A DNA stretch of 64,000 nt. It comes from Bacteroidota bacterium (lineage in GTDB: Bacteria; Bacteroidota; Ignavibacteria; UBA10030; UBA8401). The translations under genes and the position numbers were made by a program. Below the pieces are notes generated by a model, which saw only the letters and a program-made list of their open reading frames with translations, did not search any database and was not told where the DNA came from. This document shows, in pieces, positions 14,402 through 24,100 of the stretch (position 1 is its first letter; every line of letters starts with the position of its first letter). The DNA is taken from NCBI GenBank assembly GCA_041658205.1, contig JBBAAO010000001.1, positions 2,604,001 through 2,668,000 on the forward strand. The letters run 5' to 3'.

Positions 14402-14890
14402 ATGAACCTTACTGAGATAAGAAAATCAAAATCAATTCGGATGACTGACCTTGCCAATCAATTGGGCATCTCCCAAGGACATTTTTCCAACCTTGAACGA
14501 GGAAAGCGGCCATTGAATGATAACTTGATTAATAAAATTGCTGATATCCTGGGTGAGCCAGCTACATTAATAAAACAATCAATAAACTCCTCAGAACCAA
14601 AATCATTAAAATTAGGGAGCTGGATATCCAACATCAGAATCTATGGTTTGCCATTTGTCAAAGCATTCCGTTATTACATTGAGAACAACAACTTGCAAGC
14701 TCAAGTTGGCGATGAAACCGTTTTGAGAAACACCTTAAAACATTTCATCGAAACAAATATCGGGTATTCAGTGGTAGCCGAGCTCTCCGAGAACAAAGCA
14801 GTACTAAACCATATCCGTGAACACATTGGTATGGAAGAAACCCCTAAATCACAGAAAGATAACATCAATGAACAATCTACAGGACAATAA
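14402..14890 (+). CDS. XRE-family HTH transcriptional regulator
   Basis: A 162-residue protein from the ATG at 14402, chosen because AAAGGA lies 6 nt upstream; an earlier in-frame ATG at 14369 lacks a site. Residues 3-57 are a Cro/C1-type helix-turn-helix: EIRKSKSIRMTDLANQLGIS then QGHFSNLERGKRPLNDNLIN. The rest is helical and could mediate dimerisation. It is the first gene of a two-gene unit with the primase-helicase, which starts 23 nt inside its 3' end. It probably represses its own promoter through the palindromes at 14093-14142. Confidence 0.85.
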   Translation: MNLTEIRKSKSIRMTDLANQLGISQGHFSNLERGKRPLNDNLINKIADILGEPATLIKQSINSSEPKSLKLGSWISNIRIYGLPFVKAFRYYIENNNLQAQVGDETVLRNTLKHFIETNIGYSVVAELSENKAVLNHIREHIGMEETPKSQKDNINEQSTGQ

Positions 14891-17156
14891 TGAATTAAAA
14901 GCGAATGATAACAATCTCCCGCTAATAAATACTGAAAATGCCGCAATAGCATACGCTGCTGCTGGCTTATCAGTCCTCCCACTCGAACTACCTGAAAAGA
15001 AACCTTCTGGAATAGCATCATGGATTCCATTACAACAAACTATTGCATCATCTGAAGAAATTAGACGGTGGTATATGCGTCCAAATATTCAGGTCGGCAT
15101 TATCTGCGGTAAAATATCAAATGGTCTTGAGCTACTAGATTTCGATGAAAAATATAATATAGAAAATATGTCTTTGTTTTTACGGTTCAGCTCCATTGTA
15201 GAATCTCTCTCCCCTGGTCTGATAGACAAACTCGTACTTGAAAAATCAATAAGTAATGGTTTCCATCTTGTTTATAAATCTAATGTTATAGAGCGAAATC
15301 AAAAGTTGGCAATGCGTTTGCCTACATTAGAGGAAATTGAATCACCAAAGACAGCAGGAATAAAAGCAGGGCCAAAAACCTTGATAGAAACTAGAGGTGA
15401 AGGTGGCTATTTTATGTGTGCTCCTTCGATTGGATATAAAATTATACATGGTTCGTTTGAGAATATTCCGATCATTACAAAAGAGGAAAGAGATATTCTT
15501 TTAAATACGGCGAGATCCTTCAACGAAGTCCTCAAAGAAGAAGATATTATTAATGCACCAATCAATTTGGATGGGTTCGATAAACGTCCTGGCGACGATT
15601 TTAACATACGCGGTGATATAAAACCAGTGCTGCGGAAAAATGGATGGAAAAGTGTTGGAAAAAATGATCGCGGGGAATACTGGCGCAGACCAGGTAAGAC
15701 AATTGGGGTGAGCGCACTGCTTATTTCTGGGAAAAAAGATGAGATTCCATTATTCGCCGTGTATAGTACGAATGCCCATCCTCTTGAAGCGAATAAATAT
15801 CATACACCTTTCAGCATATTCACTCAACTCGGTCATGGAGGGGATTATCAGAAAGCCGCTGCAGCCCTAGCTAGTGAAGGATTCGGATCAACCACGATAT
15901 CAAAAGCTGAAGAACATCTTAGCAATCGATACGAATTCCGTTTAAATATTATCACCAGCAAAACTGAATACCGAAAGATTGGCAGTACCCAGTATGAAGA
16001 GATCACCGATGTCCATTTAAATTCTTTATATCGACAGCTTCAACGATATCATATTAAAATTGGGCTGGACGTTCTGGCGAGTTTATTACGTTCAGATTTT
16101 GTACCAATATACGATCCATTCCTTGAATACTATTCCTCATTACCAAAATGGGATGAGAAAACTGATTATATCGAGAATCTTTCAGAGACAGTAACGCTAC
16201 GATATCCGGAAGGCTCAGATGCGACCAAACAGAATGAACACAAGAAACAGTTCGTCCAACATTTGAAAAAATGGATGGTGAATGCTGTTGGATGTGCAAT
16301 AAACCCTGAAATTACAAATCACAACGCACTAATACTTGTCGGTCCTCAAGGAAGATACAAGACAACATGGCTAAATCGATTTGTTCCTAAAATTCTGGAC
16401 CGATATAAATTTGTCGGTACAATTAATCCTGACAACAAGGATACCCTTATCCACCTTTCAGAATGCTTTTTGATTAATCTCGATGAATTAGAGACCCTCA
16501 AAAAGGGAGAACTTGGTTCGCTGAAGTCAATTATGACATTGCAGCACATCCATGTTAGAAGGCCATACGGCAGAATTGCGGAGAATCTTATCAGACGTGC
16601 CTCATTCGTTGGATCCATTAATCGGCGTGAATTTTTAAATGATGAAACAGGAACAAGACGGTTTTTGACCTATGAAATTGAATCTATAGATATTGATTCC
16701 CCCATTGATATGAATAAAGTCCATGCACAAGCGTACTATTTGTATAAGAATAACTTCCAATACTGGTTTAACACAAATGAGATTGATACTGTGAATACAT
16801 CGAATGAACAATTCACTGTTCGTGCAACCGAAGATGAACTGGTTGAAAAAATGGTTCGACCGGCGACAAATGAGGAAATCAACACCGGCACCTGCAAATG
16901 GAAATCTGGTACAGAAATAGCACTGTATGCGAATTTCATTTTTAAGTTTCCAGTCAATAAAAACAGTGCAAGAGATTTTGGAACTGCATTGAAAAGAGCT
17001 GGATTCGAATCAAAGCGTGTGAAACGGGGGATGCAGTACGCAATTATTGAACTACCAGAGCTTGAATATTATACGAAGACACTTGCAACTAGCAACCAAG
17101 CACCACCTACCACCGTCCCGGTACCGGAGGAGCTGGGAGCAGGTGGCAGGAAGTAG
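14868..17156 (+). CDS. Prim-pol / VirE-type helicase replication protein
   Basis: A 762-residue protein from the ATG at 14868; a farther ATG at 14817 adds 17 unlikely residues. The N-terminal ~220 residues match the bifunctional primase-polymerase domain: AAIAYAAAGLSVLPLELPEK, then LELLDFDEK carrying the acidic catalytic pair and LIETRGEGGYFMCAPSIGY. The C-terminal part is a virulence-associated-E (VirE) superfamily-3-like ATPase: Walker A GPQGRYKTT (about 491-499), Walker B FLINLDELE (about 534), then RRPYGR and GTRRFL sensor-like segments. This is the usual replication initiator or primase-helicase of integrated plasmids and phage satellites. The iterated repeats upstream of the regulator and downstream of this gene are candidate origin sequences. 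Confidence 0.88.
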   Translation: MNNLQDNNELKANDNNLPLINTENAAIAYAAAGLSVLPLELPEKKPSGIASWIPLQQTIASSEEIRRWYMRPNIQVGIICGKISNGLELLDFDEKYNIENMSLFLRFSSIVESLSPGLIDKLVLEKSISNGFHLVYKSNVIERNQKLAMRLPTLEEIESPKTAGIKAGPKTLIETRGEGGYFMCAPSIGYKIIHGSFENIPIITKEERDILLNTARSFNEVLKEEDIINAPINLDGFDKRPGDDFNIRGDIKPVLRKNGWKSVGKNDRGEYWRRPGKTIGVSALLISGKKDEIPLFAVYSTNAHPLEANKYHTPFSIFTQLGHGGDYQKAAAALASEGFGSTTISKAEEHLSNRYEFRLNIITSKTEYRKIGSTQYEEITDVHLNSLYRQLQRYHIKIGLDVLASLLRSDFVPIYDPFLEYYSSLPKWDEKTDYIENLSETVTLRYPEGSDATKQNEHKKQFVQHLKKWMVNAVGCAINPEITNHNALILVGPQGRYKTTWLNRFVPKILDRYKFVGTINPDNKDTLIHLSECFLINLDELETLKKGELGSLKSIMTLQHIHVRRPYGRIAENLIRRASFVGSINRREFLNDETGTRRFLTYEIESIDIDSPIDMNKVHAQAYYLYKNNFQYWFNTNEIDTVNTSNEQFTVRATEDELVEKMVRPATNEEINTGTCKWKSGTEIALYANFIFKFPVNKNSARDFGTALKRAGFESKRVKRGMQYAIIELPELEYYTKTLATSNQAPPTTVPVPEELGAGGRK

Positions 17157-17161
17157 CTGAC

Positions 17162-17338
17162 CGAGGTGTATGTGAAAGTCAGTTGGTGTAGGTGGAAATT
17201 TTTCACATACACCGAGATTTGATCAATGTTTACAGTATTGGTGTATGTGGTGTATGTGAATTTCAAACATTCAGTATAATTACTATGGCTATTAATTAGT
17301 AAGTTTTTGGAATAGCATACACACCTACACCACCTACA
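17162..17338. repeat. Iterated GGTGTATGTG motifs, direct and inverted
   Basis: Copies include GAGGTGTATGTGAAA (17164-17178), GTTGGTGTAGGTGGAAA (17183-17199), the inverted TTTTTCACATACACC near 17199-17213, two back-to-back direct copies in GGTGTATGTGGTGTATGTG (17240-17258), and inverted ACACCTACACCACCTAC near 17321-17337. The array fills the gap after the primase-helicase gene and is followed by the ribosome site of the next gene. Likely protein-binding repeats (origin or partition site). Confidence 0.6.
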
Positions 17339-17364
17339 ACTGAATTATCACAGGGAGAGAAGAA

Positions 17365-17769
17365 ATGAATACTATTAGTGGAATATTGAGAAGTAATCTT
17401 CTCGATAAAGATTTTGAGTTGTTACTACAATCACGCATGCTTTCAGATATAATAGACGATGGTTTTGCTACCAACATCGATCTCAAACATGGGCTGTTCG
17501 GTCAAAAGAAAATCTTATTATCAACGAGATTGAATGATTTTGTTGAATCCATTTTGATTCTTGATGGCTTGGATTTAAAGTTTCGCAAAGGGATCAACAG
17601 GCACTGGGGAACAACTGAAAGGATGCTGAAGGTTGTTGAAAAGCTGTCTGGAAGAGCTATAAGCCACGGAGCACTCCTGCTTGCCCTCGACCTTAGAGGA
17701 ATGGCGTTTGAAAGCATTGAAGGCCGTAAGGATGCCTTCATGAGCATATCGGATCGGACAAAAACATAG
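17365..17769 (+). CDS. Hypothetical 134-aa protein downstream of replication gene
   Basis: A 134-residue protein with an AGGGAGAG site before its ATG. It appears mostly helical (DFELLLQSRMLSDIIDDGFA, then LVFVES-like ILILDGLDLKF and ERMLKVVEKLSGRAISHGAL), with no membrane segment or catalytic motif that I recognise. Its place after the iterated repeats suggests a role in replication control or partition, but that is only positional. Confidence 0.55.
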   Translation: MNTISGILRSNLLDKDFELLLQSRMLSDIIDDGFATNIDLKHGLFGQKKILLSTRLNDFVESILILDGLDLKFRKGINRHWGTTERMLKVVEKLSGRAISHGALLLALDLRGMAFESIEGRKDAFMSISDRTKT

Positions 17770-18112
17770 AAGGTGTTGTGCTCTTCTTTTGGTTCAGTCT
17801 AAGAAACGTTAGAGAATTTCGGTTGTCTGCAATTGCAAAATTCTTTGAAACAAAGTATATTGACTTCAATCAACTGTGGTACGATAAACGAAAAATGTGT
17901 CCAATTCGTGTCCACTTTTGGAGGAACAGCAGGGAAACTGAGGGAAGATATTGGATCCGAATCGAGCAATTTTTTGAAAACCCTCAGTAAAATTAATATT
18001 TCTGTAAAATGCCGAATGTTTAAAAAGTAGACCTTCACTTCCCTTCCTCGGCACAACAATAATAAAAAAGGACGCTTTTAGCGTCCTTTTTTATTGAGCA
18101 TATGTTCAAATA
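17770..18112. other. 343-bp intergenic region at right edge of the island
   Basis: No convincing gene is present; the short frames here lack start signals and recognisable content. A separated inverted repeat TGCCGA / TCGGCA spans about 18010-18055. The bidirectional terminator at 18064-18092 closes the region. If the island ends here, no direct repeat matching the left side could be found by eye. Confidence 0.5.
18064..18092. terminator. Bidirectional Rho-independent terminator
   Basis: A6, then GGACGC (18070-18075), loop TTTTA, GCGTCC (18081-18086), then T6. The symmetric A and T runs allow termination in both directions: downstream of the outer-membrane gene (minus strand) and at the end of the island (plus strand). 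Confidence 0.9.
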
Positions 18113-21100
18113 TTACCAACCAAACAACTCTTCAGAAAACTTGAAACTCATTCGGATAAACGGGCCTCTCGACCATAACGTGTAATCAATCAGATCTTGC
18201 TCTTTGTATCCTTTGAAATTATACCCGACTGTTAGCCTCACATTGCGATACACTACATAACCGGCATCTAAACTATAGCCATTAAGTTTATCCCCAGCTT
18301 CAAGCTGATGCAACAGACGATATTCTGCACCGGCATTCAAATCTTCCGTAATGTCATATTCTGCCCGGAGCAGATAGAAGTTTGTATTGGTTGTAGCTCC
18401 AAAACTGACTGAATTCTCTGTTGATGCTTTGTACGCGTATTTCAATCCAAACTCAAGTTTTTGAATCGGCTCAATGAAAGAGTGGATAGAAATAATGGAT
18501 GTGTTATAATCAATAAACGGTGCAATATAATGGTTCTTATCAGACTTCACTTCGTATTTCGCAATCACGTTCAGCCAGTTCTCGTCAACAGGCCGGTAAG
18601 CAAGTCCGGTGATGAGGTGTTCAAGATCGCGATAGCTGGAATTTTGCCGGGCACTTTCATTTGCACCACGATATTTCACAATCATACTGAAGTCTCGTTC
18701 AAAACGGTAATCTCCTGCAAACGTGAAGTTCGTCCTATCCGCATTGACATTCTGACCAAATTCAACTTTCGTAGAAACTTTCAATGGAAGTTTCGGCAAA
18801 TATTCTAATGCAGCGGAATATGCCGAATGGTCTTGTGTTGATGCTTCACCGACACGCTGTCCGAGTGCTTTTGTTTTTTCATAGCCAAGATAACCGGCAA
18901 GATCTTCTGTCACTGCAATCTTATTCTTTAACCCAATGCTAATTTGGTTTTGATATGCACCAATTGCATTTCCAATTTCGTATTTTCCGTAGGCCTGCGT
19001 ATTTTCCAGAAGATTAGTTGAAAACCCAAGGGTGGACATCATGCCTCCATCCTCGTAGAATTTCTCCTGTGCACTTAACGATAGATCATTGCTTACTTTA
19101 TACTCACCAATAATAGAAGAAGCATTCGGTCTGGTCAATTCTGGTGATGATCCAAGATTTCGTTCGTGCAAACCGGAAAGAGTTAATTTTTGACTGTAGG
19201 CATAATCCAATTTTGCCGATCCGAGAGTGGAATGTGTCGCTAAGAATGGTTTCGACGTATCGGGATCCGTTCCGTCATAACGAACATCTTCAATTTTGAA
19301 CTGTCCGGTAAATCCGGCCGCAATTTTTTGTTCAACACCGGCAGAGACTGAAGTAACATCATTTGTTCCGCCAGTAGAATTTATTTGATGGGTTTGATAG
19401 AATTCGGAGATCGCTTTTGTAGATGAAGAAATTGCATAATCACCGCTAACGCCGTATTTGGTTGTTCCGAGTTCGCGGCGGCCGCCAATCTGTGTTTCAT
19501 TGGTAAATCCGCTTTCCACTCTTCGGTAATAACTATTCAATCGCACACCGTCTATAGGCAGACTGGTGGCATTGAATTTATATGCTAAGCCGGAACCTGC
19601 AATTGTAGATGAACGAGCAAATTCACCACTGAGAGCAAGCAGTGAACTGAACGAGTATTTCACATCGGTTCCCAACATGGTAAAATTGCTCGGGGATTGC
19701 TCTTCCGTAACCCCGGTGAATCCTACGGAGAAACTTTCATTGAATTGATGTTCCGCTCGTGCACCGGCAATGTATGACATTGCTGCACCGGTTTTCGCCT
19801 CAAATGAAACCATGATATAGACAGGATTTCCATCATTATCCACAGCCGGTACCGGTTGTTTGAAGAAAACAGTACCTTGTGTGTAATCAATATCATAATC
19901 GCTGAAACGGTTTTTAAATTCGACTTTCAACAATACTTCAGAATGGAAACGGTCTCGTGTTTCAATACGGATCTTTTCCGTTCCCGGAGTAATATCCGTA
20001 TATCCAAGATCGTAAAATCCAGATAAACCTTGTCCGCGCAATTCTATTTGTGTTGCTCGGCGATCCGTGAGTGATCCAAACCCGGTGAGTCTCCATTTTT
20101 TATCGCGATGTCCGAATTTTAAACCATTCAGCGTACGATTGTATGATATAAATTCTTGTCCTGTTAAGTCCGTGTTATAATCACCGAACAGACCGTACGT
20201 TTGATTCTTTTCCAATTTGACAAAAAGATTTCTGTTCGTTTGAATGTCGTAGAACAACATACTATTGTCGCCATAAATAGAATAGAGATAATCCGGATCG
20301 AGTTCTTTAAAGTATCGACCGCGATTCTTTCTATCCGAATCCAGTGAAGCAGTCAACAAATACTCTTCATACAGCGTCCCACGCGCATAAAGCGCCAATC
20401 TTCCATCGGTGGTCAAACCGCTTGGGAAAGATCGATCATCGATCAATTGCGATCTGTTACCTTTAGCAGAATACAAACCGGTTGAACCTTGGGCTAGGCC
20501 GACTAGAGTGAATGGTTCTTTAGGAGTATTAAGATTAATCTCTTTTCCTACCGATATTTGCGCTATTTGGGCGTAAATCTTCGAGAACCCTGCTTCTGTT
20601 CCCGCTTGGTATTCAAATTCTGCCACTCCATTGACAACAGCTATCTGAACACCTCGCTGCGAAGAATCGGCATCCGGAGTTGAGATACTGCCGCTATCTG
20701 CTGAAACAGTAACGGATATTTCATTCGGAATAGCGTAACCCCATTGATCGAAAACTTTTGCGGAAGCTTTAATCGTTGATCTGCCATTCGCTTCAACAAA
20801 ATCTTTTTCGAGCTGCAGATCTATCTTGTACGGACTGCCGAGGATATGCATAAACCGATTTTCAGAAAACGCAACGGTCCCATCAGGATTGAGGATGCGA
20901 ACTTCAAACTGCACCGGCCCTTGCGGTACCTCAACGTTAATGAAATCGACAATACCATCAATGCGCACTGTCCGCTTTAACGCAAATTTCCCATTGACAT
21001 AAAGTTCTGCGTCGAATCCGGAAACTGATTGTGCGGTCACAACCTGTCGAAGAAGTGTACTCACAGTACTATCCTGTCCAGGCGTAATAATCTGCAATTG

Positions 21101-21163
21101 AGCGGCAGCAAAACTGCTCAAGAACAGCAGCGCCAATATCCAATATGTGGAGTGTCTATTCAT
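18113..21163 (-). CDS. Large outer-membrane beta-barrel protein with N-terminal Ig-like domains
   Basis: A 1016-residue protein with a signal peptide (residues 1-21, ending FAAAQ). Residues 22-230 are beta-sandwich domains: EVRILNPDGTVAFSENRFMH, then an Ig-like filler with KVFDQWGYAIPNEISVTV. The remaining 780 residues show alternating aromatic/hydrophobic strands typical of a barrel, for example YSIYGDNSMLFYDIQTNRNL and TYGLFGDYNTDLTGQEFISY. The chain ends in Phe-Gly-Trp after IRMSFKFSEEL, a strand with the terminal aromatic common to outer-membrane proteins. It has no TonB plug. Its start overlaps the stop of the 2471-aa DUF11-OmpA gene (TAATG), so the two are translated together; it may secrete or anchor that protein. 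Confidence 0.75.
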   Translation of the reverse strand: MNRHSTYWILALLFLSSFAAAQLQIITPGQDSTVSTLLRQVVTAQSVSGFDAELYVNGKFALKRTVRIDGIVDFINVEVPQGPVQFEVRILNPDGTVAFSENRFMHILGSPYKIDLQLEKDFVEANGRSTIKASAKVFDQWGYAIPNEISVTVSADSGSISTPDADSSQRGVQIAVVNGVAEFEYQAGTEAGFSKIYAQIAQISVGKEINLNTPKEPFTLVGLAQGSTGLYSAKGNRSQLIDDRSFPSGLTTDGRLALYARGTLYEEYLLTASLDSDRKNRGRYFKELDPDYLYSIYGDNSMLFYDIQTNRNLFVKLEKNQTYGLFGDYNTDLTGQEFISYNRTLNGLKFGHRDKKWRLTGFGSLTDRRATQIELRGQGLSGFYDLGYTDITPGTEKIRIETRDRFHSEVLLKVEFKNRFSDYDIDYTQGTVFFKQPVPAVDNDGNPVYIMVSFEAKTGAAMSYIAGARAEHQFNESFSVGFTGVTEEQSPSNFTMLGTDVKYSFSSLLALSGEFARSSTIAGSGLAYKFNATSLPIDGVRLNSYYRRVESGFTNETQIGGRRELGTTKYGVSGDYAISSSTKAISEFYQTHQINSTGGTNDVTSVSAGVEQKIAAGFTGQFKIEDVRYDGTDPDTSKPFLATHSTLGSAKLDYAYSQKLTLSGLHERNLGSSPELTRPNASSIIGEYKVSNDLSLSAQEKFYEDGGMMSTLGFSTNLLENTQAYGKYEIGNAIGAYQNQISIGLKNKIAVTEDLAGYLGYEKTKALGQRVGEASTQDHSAYSAALEYLPKLPLKVSTKVEFGQNVNADRTNFTFAGDYRFERDFSMIVKYRGANESARQNSSYRDLEHLITGLAYRPVDENWLNVIAKYEVKSDKNHYIAPFIDYNTSIISIHSFIEPIQKLEFGLKYAYKASTENSVSFGATTNTNFYLLRAEYDITEDLNAGAEYRLLHQLEAGDKLNGYSLDAGYVVYRNVRLTVGYNFKGYKEQDLIDYTLWSRGPFIRMSFKFSEELFGW

Positions 21164-24100
21164 TATCGTTGATTTCGTACCAGCATTTGTTTCTTTCGAA
21201 TTTCAATAGATGATGCTTTTGCTTTTTCTTCAATGATTGATCCATCGGTTTGTTTTTTGATTACGGTATAATCATGAAATATTGTTGCTTCTTCTTTTCC
21301 ATCATCCGATACTTCTGCAATATAATAGAGTTGGATGGTACTATCCGTTTTAGAACAATATATCTTCAGCACTTTTCCACTGACATTTACACTATCAACT
21401 CCGTGCACGGAAGTGACAGAGTACGGAACCAGTTGCAATCCTGCCGGCACGGTATCCAAAATTATTGTTGAGACGGTGTTGCGTTTTACTTTGCGACGAA
21501 CATCAAGTTTTAGAATATACCGTTCTTTTGATTTATCTCGCATCATTGAATCTATTCCCTGAGGAGCGTTTTTCGGAAGCAGTGTTTCTACAACCAGCTT
21601 CGATGAATCAACTCCACCTTCGAGCAATACTTTTTGCGCAAACTCACTCCGTAATATTCTTAATTCAATTCGCCGATTTACTTGTTTGCCCTCTATTGTA
21701 TAGTTGGATGCCAATGGACGGAACTCGCCGTAACCAATCGTCTTCAACCGTTCCGGTGCTATACCATAATGAGCAATCAATTTTTGTTTAATCGTGTTGG
21801 CTCGTGCCTGCGACAATTCGATGTTCGATGGGAACTCTTTCGTCTTGATCGGTGAAGAATCCGTATGACCTTCAATTAATGCCGTTGACGAAAGATCTTC
21901 CTTCAAGAATTTCGCCGTTGTTTCTAATGACGTTAATGCTGTGCTGCGCAACGTTGCTTTGCCAACATCAAACAAGACACCCGACATAACAAAATTTACT
22001 GCACGGCCGCGAACCGCAATTGCGACTTCATTTGTTGTGATCAATGAATCGATACAATGTAAGGCGCTATCCCCAACAAAATAACAAATAGATGTAGATG
22101 TCGATTGTATTTCTGTTGCTTCGTACCGTTCCGGACGTTGTACCATTACTGTATAACGAAGTTTATATTTAAAGTTTGGACCAAGATTCGTTAATGTCCA
22201 ATGCAGTTCGTTTCCATTGATCCGCGGTGTTACCGTGGAATCCGCAAACATCGCACTTCCTTCAACATATTTGAACGACGGATTAAGAATATCACGGAAA
22301 TCAACCTTCGTAATATTCTCCGTTCCTGTATACTCAATCGGTATTTCAATTGACACCGGCATTTCCGTAATCTGTTTTTCTTCTGTTGTCGGTGTAAAGT
22401 AGAATTCTACACGACGGTTCAGCGAGCGGCCATCGATCGATTTATTGGTTGCTACCGGTCTTGTTTCACCATGTCCTTCAATGCGGATACGATCGACATT
22501 GATTCCTTCTTTTTCCACAAGGTACGACTTTACGGACATTGCACGTGCCATAGAAAGAACCCCGTTATTCGGGAATTCAGCCGTAGCAATCTTCATCGAA
22601 TCGGTATGACCGGCAATTATCAGCGGTTGATCCGGATATTCGCGCAACACATCCGCAAGCTGTTTTAACGTGACAAACGCTTCGGGTTTTAAAATTGCTT
22701 TACCAACTTCAAAATTCAAGCCGGTCAGCTTCATTGACGCTAACCGTTTATCTTCAATAAAGACGATATTGCGCGGCGAAGAAATGCGCTGAATTGAGAA
22801 GTCTCCAATTTTTGCGATCGCCTGGCTTAACACTAACGAATCCGGACGGGAGATATTGCGAGCAAGATAGAAATCTACGCGAGCAATACCGGATTCAGTC
22901 AGGTTGACAAATCGTGACGTTGAATCTTTTGCAAAATCATTATAACCCATTTCCAAAGATGAATTTTTTGGAAGCGTATGTGTGCGAACGCGGATCACAT
23001 GTTCGCCCGGCAGTACATCCGGTATGGAATACTTACCATCGTCACCGGTGATGATTCTGGTTCCATCTTCCATCATTAATTCAATTCCCTTTACACCATA
23101 TTCCAATGAATCTTGGTATTTATTGCGATTGTCATCATAGAAGACTTTTCCGATGATTAAACCATGCGTTGTAAATACACCACGACGAATCTCTACTTGT
23201 TCTTGAACCTCAGCAGATGCCATCTGAGCTCCGAAATGCGAGATACCATACGCACGAGCCGTATTGATACCATTTCCTTCAACAGCACCCGCACCAACCA
23301 CCAAACGATAGACGATCTGAACTGACGCACTTGGTGCCAAGGAATCTTTCAACAGCCAGAACAATTCTTTTCTGCCAGTCGGATCGGACACTTTCATTGT
23401 GTCAATCACCGAAGAACCGTTCATATATCGGAAGCCGAACGGAATCTTATCCACCAATTGAATATCACGTGCATAATTTACCGCACTCATATTTGTTACG
23501 CGAACGAGATACGTTGCGATATCACCTATTTCGAGCACTTTACGCAATGCCTGTTTCGTTACTTTCAAATATGAAACTGAAGAGCGCACCATGGTATTGC
23601 TTAATGAATCTTGATCGGATGTTAGCGATCCACCCTTCCATGTTACACCGGCAACGTTTGTATAGGTATGATCGCCCGGTTCCAGATTGGTGCGAACGCG
23701 CGTGATCAAATTAATTGTTACTGAATCGCCTACAAACATCGTGTCTCGTTTCCAGAATATTGAATGAGATGCACTGTTATACTCCACAGTGTCATTCATG
23801 ACAGACTGCGGTGCTGAACGGAAATACTGAACGTTTGATTTAAGATATTGCACCTGCGTCGGAAGTTTATCCGTCACCGCAATACTATCGCCAAATGAAC
23901 CCGAACGATTTTGCATTTTAATGGAATACACTACCGTATCACCGGGATTTGCCTGATGAACATTTGATACTTTCCACATTTTCATGGTCGGCGGCAAGAA
24001 CAATAGAGTCGGAACCGAATCCCTCATCAATGTTGTCTGATTGGTTGTAACGCTCGCACGGTTCAATGAAGGAGTGCTGTTTTTTAGTGTGTCAACAAAG

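Noticed and set aside
17162..17338. CRISPR-like repeats after the primase gene
   Set aside because: Copies are about 10 bp, occur in both orientations and touch each other, unlike repeat-spacer arrays.
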